A DNA stretch of 64,000 nt from Purshia tridentata (GCA_003254885.1 QANT01007323.1:62001-126000), one strand, 5' to 3'; counted from the first letter of the stretch, positions 37,136 to 48,529 are shown. Notes: generated from the sequence alone by a model not told the origin. Translations and numbers: made by a program.

Positions 37136-38562
37136 TCAGGCCTCATTTAATTCGTATTGAACCTCATTTTGCATGAGAGGAGGTATGTAGTAAGTAGTCC
37201 ATTTATTTCCGAGTTCGGAGACTGCAGTTTTCAATTTCCAGGCATCAAGGGCAAAGGCTTCTACTTTTGTTTGACATTTAACATTTTGGTCCGACGTAGG
37301 AAGGTCATGGCTACTGCTGGATGATGCCCAACTTAGAAGTTGTTCTCCGAAAAGATAACCTTTCTCAAGACATAACTTGGTGTCCACTAAGGAACCTGGT
37401 GTTGGAGCATCACTAATTACGCCTTTTATAATGAAGAGGATCGAAGTAAGAGGTTTTCCCTCTTGAACAATATAGCTATTCTTGTCGTAGACCACTGGCT
37501 TATCAAGAAATTTGCAGATAAATTCCGACGAAGGTTCTGGCATTTCTAGGAGCATGCGTACCTATATATGTATTTCTTGCATTAATTGGCCAGTCAATAA
37601 GTTCAAGATTGATTGTATAGAGATTGCTATAGGTTTAGGAACATACTTTGCTTAGCGCATGTTGTTTAATTGGCTTTAAATTGAACCCAACCCAATGTTT
37701 ATTTTGTGGCTTTAGTTTTGACCTACCCATGTCATCCAATAACAAGAAGAAGTTGTTGCAGCTGCATTTTTTGACTAGAAGAAGAAAGCCATGTGAGGTG
37801 CTTTCCACAATTTGCAGCCACACTTTTTGACAAGAAGAGCTGCATGTTTTTGACAAGAAGAAAGCCATGTGAGGTGAGTTGTTGCAGCCACACCTTTTTG
37901 ACTAGAAGAAAAAAAAAAGAAAAAGGAAAGGCCATTTTTCTTTGGCTGGTGAGGGACTTTCGGCAACAAGTTGAAGAAGGAGATTTGTCTTCTTATTTCT
38001 TTCTCTTGTTCTTTGCAAGAAAGAGAGTGTATTTATTGGGTGTATTTGGGACTATGGGTTTGTGTGAGAGTTTTCGTTTTGCCAACACTCTTTGTAAAAC
38101 TCTCTATTGATTATAGTAGAATTTCATTGTCTCCCAAGTGGATGTAGCTCAGTTACACTGACTGAGTGAACCACTATAAATCTTGGTGTCTCTTGTTAAT
38201 TGGTGTTCTCTTTATCCCTCTGCTTTGATTACTTCTACCTCAAATCTATTGTTTCATTGGATAGTGTCTTTGACAATATATTTGTGATTGCCATATTGTT
38301 AATTGCTTCCGNGCGCATTCATGCCGACATCCTTCTTTAGCCAACTTTTGATAGCCCAGGGAAGAATAGAGAATAAGAACTTCACATCCACATCAGCATC
38401 TATGTGTTTTTTCACTAGCTTATTTTTTTTCATGTTTTTCTTTATTTCTGTCCTTAAATCCTCAGAGACAGCACTTGTTAACAGCCACTTATGTGTATCT
38501 TTCTCTTTCATGATCTTCTTCCTCTGCATTCTTATATGCTCCTCCCATAACGGCATATACGT
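37136..38562 (-). pseudogene. CNGC C-linker/CNBD exon pair, unit 5, linker exon split by an LTR
   Basis: Exon B 37136-37561 is open (141 residues plus stop: VRMLLEMPEPSSEFICKFLD, then YLFGEQLLSWASS and VKCQTKVEAFAL), though shorter than its neighbours. Exon A spans 37647-38562 (starts TYMPLWEEHIRMQ, contains DADVDVKFLFSIL) but its last few codons are separated from the rest by a 653-bp solo LTR at 37660-38312. The linker exon is therefore disabled unless the insert is spliced around. Another 535 bp (38563-39097) of spacer without genes follows before unit 6. Confidence 0.8.
37660..38312. mobile_element. Solo LTR of a retrotransposon (probably Copia type)
   Basis: The block starts TGTTG and is bordered by the 5-bp duplication GCGCA (37655-37659 and 38313-38317), the size made by LTR-retrotransposon integrases. 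Its right end (CTTCCG plus an ambiguous base at 38312) is close to typical Copia LTR ends. It has internal direct repeats around GCCATGTGAGGTG. No internal coding region is present, so only one LTR is left after recombination. The flanking duplication is perfect, which suggests a fairly recent insertion; family assignment is tentative. Confidence 0.75.
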
Positions 38563-39097
38563 CTGTTTCACAAAAGAAGAGAAAGCTCAGTTCATTAAAT
38601 CCTACAAGGTATGAATATCACTGTAGGTAATTGTACTTAGGCCACACACGTGCAATGTTGAAATCGCAAACCTTAGGATGGCTGTGATTCAATCTAAAAC
38701 TAATCTACACTGAATATAGACGTACTATTCATATAAGGAAAAAGACTAGATATAATATTATGCATGTCGGATGAATATCAGAAACAAATACGTCTTAAAT
38801 AAACATTTGGATTGGCGCGAGGAATTAAAGATGTACTTTACATTATACTAAAGTTAATTAAACATTCATTTTAATCTAAAAATTCTCTTGAAAGTTTGTT
38901 ACGTTAACTAGTCGATCGAAGATGTAGAAAATATGCAACAAGACAAGATAAATAATCCATCTAAATGATAATATAAAGTGTATGACAATGGGAGAAGGTC
39001 TAGGGCCTCATTTATAATTTTTGTTAAATGACGAAATTGAAAATATCAATCCCTCATGATTCTGAACCTCATTTATAATTTTTATTTAAAAATAAAA

Positions 39098-42000
39098 TTA
39101 TTTGTTTAAATTTATACTCTGACTACGTACCTCTGATGCCGGAGCAGTATTGCCTTGGAGACGTGCCAACTCCTCCAACTCCTCAGAGTCAATGTCACAA
39201 TTGTACAAACTCTGATTCCACAAAGCTCTGCATTCGGTGACTACTCTACTCAAGTTCTCGTACTTGAGAGGAAAGGCTTTTAAATTTGTACGACATTTGA
39301 CAGTTTGCGTCGACTTAGGATTTTGATGGTCAGAAAAAGAGATTCTCGGTGATACCAAACTCAGAAGTTCATGTCCCAAACAATCGCCTTTGTCAAGGCT
39401 CTTGGTTTTCATTGAGGGATACTCACAGGTCCATACAGTACCTTCTGTGATGAACAGTAGGGAATCAATTGGGTCCCCAGGTTTCCGTAAGTCAGTATCC
39501 TTATGGTATATTATCTCTGAACTGAGACACCCGCAGAGCTTTTCCAATACTTTTGGATCCATATCACGAAGTATCTGTACCTATGTAATTAATTTGTATA
39601 TAACTAACATAGTAATTAATCAATAAGAACAAGATCAAGCTCGGTTACTGGTCGGTACCAGGAATTTTAGATCCCAATTATTCGGGATAGGGTTTTTTTT
39701 TCTTTCAAATTATAAAAACTAGGTATCTTTTTTGCTACTGATTTAGATCATTTAATTTGTAATTTGGAAGTTGTTCATTAAATTCACGTGATTTTAACTA
39801 TTTAACTTATCATATACATTCCTAATTCCTAAGATAAATTAGTTAAGAATTGAAGCCTAATATGGCCTTCTTTCCTAGTAAAAAATTTAGAGATGGTTGA
39901 GAAACATACTTTCTTTAGCGCACTCATGCGGAAATGGTTGTTTATACGTATTTTGATATCCATGGAAAGAACAGAGAATAGAAATGGCAGATTCACAACA
40001 ACATCATCAGCATCCATGTTTTTGTCCACTACGTCTTTTTCTTTTATGTATTCCATGATTTCTGCTTTCAAATGATCAGGAAGATCAATTTTTGACACAA
40101 ATTCACGTATAACTTTCTCTTTCTTCAAAATCTTCTGTGTCTTAGCTGTCTTCTTATCGTCTTCGTCCTTCTCCTGCAAATTTTTTAAGGCGTCGTGCTG
40201 CATATATATCTGTTTCAAAAAAGAAGAAGAGAAGCTAAATTTTGTGTAGAAAATCTCTAAAATTTTATTTTTTTGTATATAAGTGCAAATTAAATTCGAA
40301 ATGATAATCAAGTAAATGTTTTGACCTTTTAGATTAAAAGTCCTTACACCCATACTTGGTAATTAAATAGGATCCCTGAAGCTTAAATTAATTACTTAAT
40401 TATAATGAAAATTGAGATAAAGAGATTCATCACTAACCTGCAAATTCCCAATGAGGTATATGAAAAGTAGCAGGCCAATAACAGAAATAAGAATTGCAAA
40501 CAAATTTTCCCACACATAAGTACTTGTTTCGAGATTCGTGCCAAAGTTACTGCAAAATTGACCAAGCAATTTTACATGAGAGACTGATAATATTGGCATA
40601 TAATTAACCTAATTATATATGAACCTTGTGAATTGATTATGAACAAGCAATATTACAAGAGGTTACACTACATATTGTACTGATCATTAAGCACATTTTC
40701 TGTTTACTGCAGGCAGAAACTGAAGAAAGATATTGTGAGATAGTGCAAGAATGAGAGATGGAAATTTTTGTTGCTTTTTTTAGCTAAACGGAAAATTTTG
40801 TTTGATTGTCCATAGCTAGCTCAACATATGCTAATACAAACCTTAGATTTCTGATTCCCCACCAAAAAGAATAAAAGAATTTTTTTGGAAAACTTGTGGA
40901 TTGATCTGTAGTACCAGATTGAAGGGCATCAAGAAATATCCCAAAATCAAATATCGTAGCATTTGATGGACTTATAGGGCATAAATCATTTAGGAATGTA
41001 ATATTTATTGTAGGAGTATCATTGCAATAACGAGTAGCTATGCATCCTTCAGTATTGTTGCAAGCTTGGTACCGACATGATATCATTCTTTGTATAGAAA
41101 AGAAGTACCAAAAAGCTCCAAATACCTGAAATATCATTAAATTAATTAACATGAGGTTCTCATAAGGTTGTTAACTATATCTTCGGTAAGTTAAAAATTC
41201 AAGCAGTATTATGAAAAAAATATAAAATAAATTTTTATGACAGAGAAAATAAAACTTACATGACTGGCAAGAATGTACAGAAAAAAATTGAATGCACCTT
41301 TAATCCAATTGACTGAATCTTTAATCGGTTTTTCACTCGTTTCAAGTTTCTTCCTTTCAAGTTTCTTACTACCTTGGTGGAGTCGGTAAACATTTGGCAC
41401 GTATTGCAAGAGAAGAATGAAGTTCAAACAAATTCTTGGTAGCAAATTCTCGGAGTCTCCCATTACCAAAAAACCAACTAATATTGCCAACTGCACAAAT
41501 TATAAGGGGTAGTTGGAACTCGGAGTCAATAAGTTAATTCTAATGGCTGCAATAATATTAGAAATACTAAAACTTTTTCTAAATTTTAGTCACCAAATAT
41601 CATGTCAAGCTGAATGGGATAAAAAATTTGGTCCATAATGTAAAAGTAATGACGAGTTTATAAATTTAATATACATATTAAGGGTTTTAATTAAGGGATG
41701 TTTTGCAACAAAAATTTAAGTTAAAAAGATTACTCATGCATAGTCATACCTGTGGGATGGGAAGAATGGTGAGAACGTCAATTATGATAGATTTAAATAA
41801 CGACTTCCACTTCCAACCTGAGGAGTCTCTTCTTGCTTTTATTACCTCGTGTATAATATGGATTATGGAAATGAACTCCGTGATTGACCATAGAAGAAGT
41901 GCTACAGTCCTCAACGTTTTGTCCATTCCAAGGCACTTGTTTTTCTCTTTGATTATTGGAATATAAAGAAATAAAGGGTCCAATGAGACTGCAAGGACAC

Positions 42001-43424
42001 ATGAAATTACATATATCGTATTCCACCATTTATTCAAGCGCTTCTCTGGTTTGGGGACAAAAAGGTCCCCAAGTTTTGTAAACAACTTCCCAGAACATTG
42101 CTTCTCAACATCGTCTGAACCGGCACCAGCAGGTGTATTCCTAATAAAAACAAAAACCAATTTAATATTGGAGCTAATTATCTTATATCTTATGATTATA
42201 TTGTCTTATTTTCAGCCATACGATCTGTTATTACCCATTTTATTTTTTGGACAAATTTCAATTTAGTACTTCAACATATCTTGTATTGCAAATTAGTACC
42301 CTTGAAAATACAAACTTACAATACGAGCTAAAGTTAATAACTTTTAATTTGCCCTATTTTTTATTATGCATTCTTTGTCTTTGAACAATATTGTTAAAAA
42401 AGGTAATGCACATTTGTTCAAGTGCCTACCGAATTCTAGAGAGTTCTATTAATACTCGTATGAAAGTAAGCTAAAAATGTATTTATAATTCTATTATTAT
42501 AGAAGATCGAGAAGTCTAGAAAGATTAGTTTTAATCCATGTAATACATTCTAAAAATATCTTATTGTAAAATATTGTAAAATAGTCTGGAAACAGTAGTT
42601 AAATGAGTGGCTCTGTATAGCTGAAGCCAATAGCCGTGTCGGTTACTCGAGTCTATATTAGAGATGTATGTACTTCTGTAATAGTAATACGACATATAGA
42701 AGTTAAACAAGCTACAAAAAGCTTCCTCCTCTGTTTATGACATCTCGTGCATCCTATTCCTGTATGTTCTCTATTCTACTCATCCTATATCATCAAAACC
42801 AACAATCCTACATCTTTCCTCAGACACCTAAGTCCAACTATTAGTACATCTTGTCCTATAATCTCTTCTGAAACTAACAAACAAGATGGGTGTTTATTGT
42901 TTAAAGAACAGAACATCATCTACTGGTGATGATCTTTTGTTTTTTCCGAAATCCAAACATTATTATCACATGGGGTTCGCAGTTCGCACCTTAACATATA
43001 TTGGTCTTTGAGGAAAACCTAATGCACATCTGAAAAATCAACGGAGAAAACTTCCGACCGATGGTAACAGTGTATTATACATTAATACTACAAGAACTAA
43101 ATTCTAGAAGGAAACAAATTAAAGATCCCTCACACCAAAAATAAAGATCTCAAAACGGAAATACTTTTATTTATCAGCACAAAATTAGTAATCAGTAATC
43201 AGTATGTTAAAATCAGCAGAATATCTGCTTATAATATAAATTTAGAGAGCTTCTTTTCTGCAGAAAGAAAAAACAAAGAAAATGTAGAAATATAAATAAA
43301 CGAAACGTAGTGCTACGTTTCAACGCAAATGTATCTCTCTTTAGGCATTCTTTCCTTAGGAGAAAAGTATTCATAAATTAAGAACTAACCTTATTAAGTT
43401 ATCCCTTTGGCCTGAGTTCGCCAT
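39098..43424 (-). CDS. Cyclic nucleotide-gated ion channel (CNGC1-like), intact core gene
   Basis: Seven exons: 43390-43424, 41750-42140, 41260-41490, 40842-41125, 40438-40549, 39910-40209 and 39098-39580, for 611 residues, all phases consistent. Exon 1 gives MANSGQRDNLIR. Exon 2 covers S1-S2 (VISCVLAVSLDPLFLYIP; IDVLTILPIPQ), exon 3 S3-S4 (CLNFILLLQYVPNVYRL; FNFFLYILASH), exon 4 S5 and the pore helix (VFGAFWYFFSIQRMIS; FWWGIRNLR) and exon 5 the filter and S6 (SNFGTNLETSTYVWE; LLLFIYLIGNLQ). Exon 6 is the C-linker and exon 7 the CNBD (DKGDCLGHELLSL; VKCRTNLKAFPL). Plant CNGCs are cation channels, mainly for calcium, in the plasma membrane. It is shorter than usual (about 700) with no clear C-terminal IQ segment. 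The proximal exon pair of the array supplies its C-terminus here; others might replace it. Confidence 0.85.
42430..42860. mobile_element. Possible old LTR fragment in CNGC intron 1
   Basis: The large first intron (42141-43389) has a block with LTR-like text: paired CTAGAGAGTT and GTCTAGAAAG, then a stretch around 42600-42720 (CGTGTCGGTTACTCGAG, AAGCTTCCTCC) typical of promoter and polyadenylation parts of Copia-type LTRs. No target duplication was found, so this is a weak call. Confidence 0.3.
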
Positions 43425-44458
43425 ATAGCTTAAATCAATTCAATATTCGTGAGGGATATATTGGATATGATTTCTTAAGATACTAATACTTGTAGATCCA
43501 ACAAAATTCTTCAGCCTCATGAGAAACACAAAGTCATGTTATACACATTCATCCTGAAAATATTAAAAATTTCATGTTATTGTTACTGAAATGTTTAACA
43601 ATTAAAGTAACATCATTTTAGTACGGATTCAAACTGAAGAGGGGAGAGAGAAAGAGAGAGAGAGAGAGTGTGTTTACCTGAGTACTCAAGCTTGACTTTG
43701 GTATACAAAGGGAAGAGATTGGCAGGGAAACTGAAATTGGCTAATTAAGATTTTTGGAGCAATTTCATTTGAACCCAAATTAAACTACTACTACGTGTTC
43801 AGTTTTATATACTGATTGATCACTCATATGCAGTAGCTTGACACGGACTGATCACTATTAACTGGGAATTAAACAAAGGCTACTTTAGATCTTGGACAGA
43901 TCAGTTATATTGTATATGCATTAATTTACTAATTGTATATTAATCCTTGACCAAGTTGTCCACAAGTCTTTTTTAAGTATTTTTACAGCCTGATCGTGTT
44001 TTGTTTGCTTCAATTGTTTGCAGCGCTGACCTGATCATTGGCAGGATTCCAGGAACCTGGTCCATACCCAAAAATTAATGCAGACAAAATTCGAGCAATC
44101 CAGCGCGACGTTCACATATATCAAAGAAATTAATCCAACAAAAATTAAAATATAAAAAATTAAAATAATATGTTACGAATAATTTTATGCAACTTACTGA
44201 TTGACTATAATATTAAACTCACAGAAAATTTAAACATTTAAAGTTTTTTAAACTCAGCTCATCTAGAAAGAGGCTTGCCTTACTTCGAAACCGTTGACCC
44301 ACTTCACATATAAAAATCCAAGAACAACTTATTTCCCTCTTTAAAATACTAAATACACAAAAAAGTTTACAAAACTGACCTAGCATGATATATATATATA
44401 TATATATATATATTTTTTTGGCCAAGAGCATGATATATTAATATTAAACATATGTCAT

Positions 44459-45185
44459 CAGGGTCGGCCCTGAAGGAGTGCACGGAATGCGACGGCCTAG
44501 AGCCCACGTTTAAAGGGGCCCACAAAATTTATATTATATATATATATTAAAAATAAATTATGCTATAAAAAAAATAATAAAGAACTATCTATATTGATAA
44601 CCTTATTAACTTATTTTAAGGCCCAACGAAGGCCCCCAAAAAAAAAATTTTAGCGTAATCAGGAAAAAGGCCTAAAAGGCTAAAGAGTTAAGACTTGGTT
44701 AGTTGGTTTTTGGGAATTGGGATTGGCGATGTGACTCTTTCTCCAAAGAAAAGAAACTTTTGGTATTCACAAGAGCCTTGAGATAGACGATTAATGAATT
44801 AACTGATTAAAGAAGGGCAAAATGCGTAAATGCAAGAACTAAAAGAAATACCTACATCTACTTAAGGAAAGAGGCTTCTGGCTTTACTCCTTCTATTTTT
44901 TCTTTTGATTGAACAATGAGTGGTGAGCACTTTTAGATTTTTAGTGGGGAAAATTTTAATCACAGTCTAACAGAGAAAATTAAGGAATTCGATCTTCAAT
45001 TAAAGGAGCTGGATACAAGATATTCGGGTGTTGTTGTTGATTCTAAATTTTGTTAATGAAATATTGATTTTAAATTCTCAATTGTCAATTGTTTTGCAAA
45101 AAAAATTTTCTTTTTGTACAACTAAATTTAGGGACCCAATTTAAATTTTCACTCCTAGGCCTTCCAAAAGTCAGGACCGGCCCTG
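44459..45185. mobile_element. Non-autonomous hAT transposon
   Basis: Begins CAGGGTCGGCCCTG and ends with the inverse of CAGGGCCGGTCCTG, the well-known terminal repeat of a plant hAT group. The flanks carry a perfect 8-bp duplication, TATGTCAT (44451-44458 and 45186-45193). About 727 bp, AT-rich inside, no transposase frame. Inserted about 1 kb upstream of the intact CNGC gene. Confidence 0.92.
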
Positions 45186-46119
45186 TATGTCATGAGCAAT
45201 AGTTTACCACCATTTAACTTCCCAAGCTGTAACATTATATATTGGTCCTAGCTTACGTATAACTCAACGTGTAGTACTTACTCTCTTTTTTCACTTATTT
45301 TTCATTAAAATTAGAAAATATTTTTTAGAAAATAAAAAAGAAAATTTCAGCATCATCGTTTAAACTTTGAAGGGAAGGAGTCGACCCAACCTAATGGACT
45401 TGGGCGGCCCCTTATCACCGACTCCGGCAACTCAATCTCGTTCTCCAGCAACCTGAACGTACCCAGTCATTAAGAGCAGGAGTCCCATTGAGCTTTATGT
45501 CCTCATGTCTATCCTCCAAGATTGAGATTAGTAAAACTCATGTTCCATATACGATTCCACTCAATTTATTTGACAAGCAAAACTTTGTAAAAATTGCTGA
45601 TAAATCAGTTATTTAAGGGTAGAAAGCACATTAACCTTAATGGTTCTATTAAATTTGCTATAATTGATTGCTATTGCATTTTACAAGTCAAATAAATTAA
45701 TTAAACTAGCTTCTTGTTTGAGAGAGAGTTAATTAAATAAAAAATGAAAATTTTCGAGTTTCCAAAACAAAAAAACGAAATTCCTCGAGTACCCAAATGT
45801 ATTCTAAACCTAAAAGTATGAAAATTTCGGATAATTAGTGAAAGGGTTTGACCCTTAAAATATTATCAGTTTGTACTCATCTAGCAAGGATCCAAAAGTG
45901 ACATGGGAATGAAAAGTTGAAAACCAAAGGAATACGAAGGCCCCAAACACACACAGCTAGCAAATGAACACACATACAAAATACGAATAAGGATATTTTT
46001 ATTTTTTTATTTTTATTTCTGTTGAGAAAAAGGATACATTAGAATTATTAGTTTACTATAGTTACAAATTTATGATAAAGTAATTTAAGTACGTACTATA
46101 GGGAGAGCTGAGACAGAGC

Positions 46120-46440
46120 ATTTACTTACTTGAGTGATTAAAGCATTGCAACAAAAGAAGGGCCAGGGAATGAATGTATGCAAATCAATGAATAACGTAG
46201 TTGCAGAAACTGAATTTAATTGGCTAAGATTTTTGCAGCAATTTCAATTTGCATCCAAAATTGATATCTCCTTTAGTTTTTTTACAGTTATTAATCACTT
46301 ATACGCAGTTGCTTAAGACTTGCTATGAATTAATTAAAGAAAGACGACTTGGATCGATTATACACTTAATTAATTACAAGTAATCGTTCAAGATCGAGCA
46401 AGTTGCACAAGTCTTTTCTTAATATTTTTGACCATTACGC
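46120..46440 (-). repeat. Second copy of the CNGC 5' flanking sequence
   Basis: Reads like the flank just upstream of the intact CNGC gene (about 43670-43990): AAGATTTTTGCAGCAATTTC against AAGATTTTTGGAGCAATTTC, then matching pieces around ATCACTTATACGCAGTTGCT and CACAAGTCTTTTCTT. The order is kept over some 300 bp. No CNGC first exon follows it on the downstream side, so it is probably the orphan promoter of a lost copy. Confidence 0.6.
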
Positions 46441-48529
46441 GTTGGCCTTCAAGTGTCACGGTCCAGACTCCAGCCTGGTGTTCACACGTAGCAAAAGTTT
46501 GTATTATGTTTTGCTAGCTATGTATTATTTTTAATTAATTATGAGAACGTGTTCACTTATCCACTTGTGCTCAAATACTCAGTTGATTTTACTTCACAGC
46601 TGTTTTACTTCACAGCAGTTGTATTTCATAACAATACCAAACTAAGCCTTAGTAAACAGTTTCGGAGTAAGTTGGTGTCTTCTTTTAGGCCTCTTTATTC
46701 GGACTGTTTCCGTTTCCTTGACAAGCCAGGCCTTGTGCTGTGTGGCCTCTTTATTCTTTTTGGCTACTGTGTGGGCTAAAAGCATAAAAGCCTTGAGAAA
46801 CAAGCAACTACAAAAAACGCTCCATTCCAATGGCAATGAAACATATACAGAAGTTGAAATTGATACTTAATTACGATAATACAAGTTGGAGAATAATGGA
46901 GATTGTTTTACAAAGATTCTGAGACCATATCTCTGAAGTCCTTGCCCACAAGAGCAAAGGCTTCTACTTTTGTTTTACATCTGACATTTTCGGTCGAGAT
47001 AGGAAGCTTGGAAAAAGAGTTTTCGGGTGATGTGCAGCTTAGAAGTTCTTCTCCAAAAAATCACCTTTCTCAAGCCACCTAATGTTCATCATTGATGAGG
47101 AACCTAGTTCAGTTTTTTCAGCATTATCATCGCTATTCTTGTAGGTCCATACAGTGCCTTCTATAACGAAGACCATCAAATCAAGTGGTTCTCCTGCTCG
47201 AACAATGTAGCTATTCTCGGTATACACCACTGGCTTGAGATGGTCACAAATCTTTTCCAACGCTTCTACATCCCTATTTTGAAGCATGGGTACCTGTATT
47301 AATTATAAGAACAAGATTCATTATATATATACTAACTATATAGGTTCATTGAAAAAATTCATTTATTTCGCCTTCTGTTATATATTTGTTACTAAATAGT
47401 TTATAAATAACAGTTGAAGAACTTACTCTCTTTAGTGTATCCATGCAAAGATGGACTATTGTAAGATTTTTTTTAGACTGGGAAAGAATAGAGAGTTGAC
47501 CCTTTATATCCACATCCACGTCTATATATTCTTTCAATTTCTTTCCTTTGTTTTGTTTCCAGAATAATTCCTCTCTTATATCCCAAGGGAGATTATGTCT
47601 TTCCATCCATAATTCTAACATTGGCTTCTTCTTCATCAACTTGGATTGTAACTCCCTAATCTCCTCCCACTTAGTTACTTCCAACTGGATATATATATGT
47701 CTGTTTCACAATAATAAGCAAGTTTAATTAGTTCATCGATCGATCATCAAACCCTAAAAGATATGAGCATCGTAGTAATGTACCTAGTGTTTTGGCCTAA
47801 CTTGTTAGTTAGTGTGTCTATTCTAATAATAATCACTCTCAGAAATTTTATCGGCCACAGACATATAAATTAATCTCAAACCGGAGAATGGCTAAGATTG
47901 AATCTATAATTACTACTTATATAATGAATAAGACCGTATATATCAACATGACGGTCGAAAACAAATATGTTATAAACATTTTATTTGATTGGCTGTAAAT
48001 TAAAGATAAAAGTATATTTTAGAAAACATAAATAATATATTCATTAAAAAGGATAATTTAAATAATATTAAACACTTTTATGAAAAAATAATAACATATA
48101 TTAGGGACAAAAATTCAATATATTTCAAAAATCCATCCTTCTAGGCCAAATTAATGCCGCTGTATGACCATTCAAAGAATGCATGATCAAACTTCAGGCT
48201 CCAATGCAAAATGATAGCAGGTAAATAATTAATGTGTTTTTTGAATCTGAAAATAAGCATGTACGGTTGTACACCCATCACTGTGATGAATTGGAGCCTG
48301 AAATTAATGATAAACACAATTAATATAGAGGGATTCATCATCAACTTACCCGCACGTTTCCAACAAAATATAAAAATAGTAGCAGGCCAATAACAGAAGC
48401 AATTTTCCCATATGTAGCTTGTTTCGATATTCGTGCCAAAATTGCTGCAAATGTTAATCAAGTAATTGGTTTATGAGATACCAAAATTACTAAGAATAAT
48501 TTGATAAAAAAATTAATGTTTGGGGTCTC

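Larger units (their letters stand above)
31269..40209 (-). repeat. Tandem array of six C-linker/CNBD exon pairs
   Basis: Six copies of the same two-exon module lie head to tail on the minus strand. Each has a linker exon A (276-300 bp) and a CNBD exon B (426-534 bp). From promoter-proximal to distal, A/B are: 39910-40209/39098-39580; 37647-38562 (with insertion)/37136-37561; 36486-36761/35795-36271; 34596-34880/33947-34423; 33141-33428/32426-32959; 31918-32205/31269-31745. Every A has a TGAAACAG or TGATACAG acceptor; five start ACATAT or a near variant and the proximal one ATATAT. They end in a GTATG donor, and B starts GTA just after a TAG or CAG acceptor. All borders are phase 0. Spacers between modules (220-930 bp) are AT-rich and mostly non-coding; the largest holds a MITE. 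The three distal copies are the most alike and the proximal copy the most diverged. Confidence 0.9.
43425..46907. other. CNGC 5' flank with transposon; otherwise no gene
   Basis: The 3.5 kb between the start of the intact CNGC gene and the end of the next CNGC copy. It contains the promoter and 5' flank (a GA-rich tract near 43650), a TA microsatellite (44390-44411), a hAT element, a second copy of the CNGC 5' flank (about 46120-46440) and a short GC-rich patch near 45380-45480. No gene recognised. Confidence 0.6.

Noticed and set aside
38130-38165. GGATGTAGCTCAGTTACAC, like a tRNA D-arm
   Set aside because: It lies inside the solo LTR, no acceptor stem or anticodon arm can be formed around it, and similar text is common by chance.
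31269-40209. Regularly spaced repeats that might suggest a CRISPR or satellite array
   Set aside because: The repeats are protein-coding exon pairs with splice sites and conserved CNBD motifs, not short palindromic or head-to-tail satellite units.
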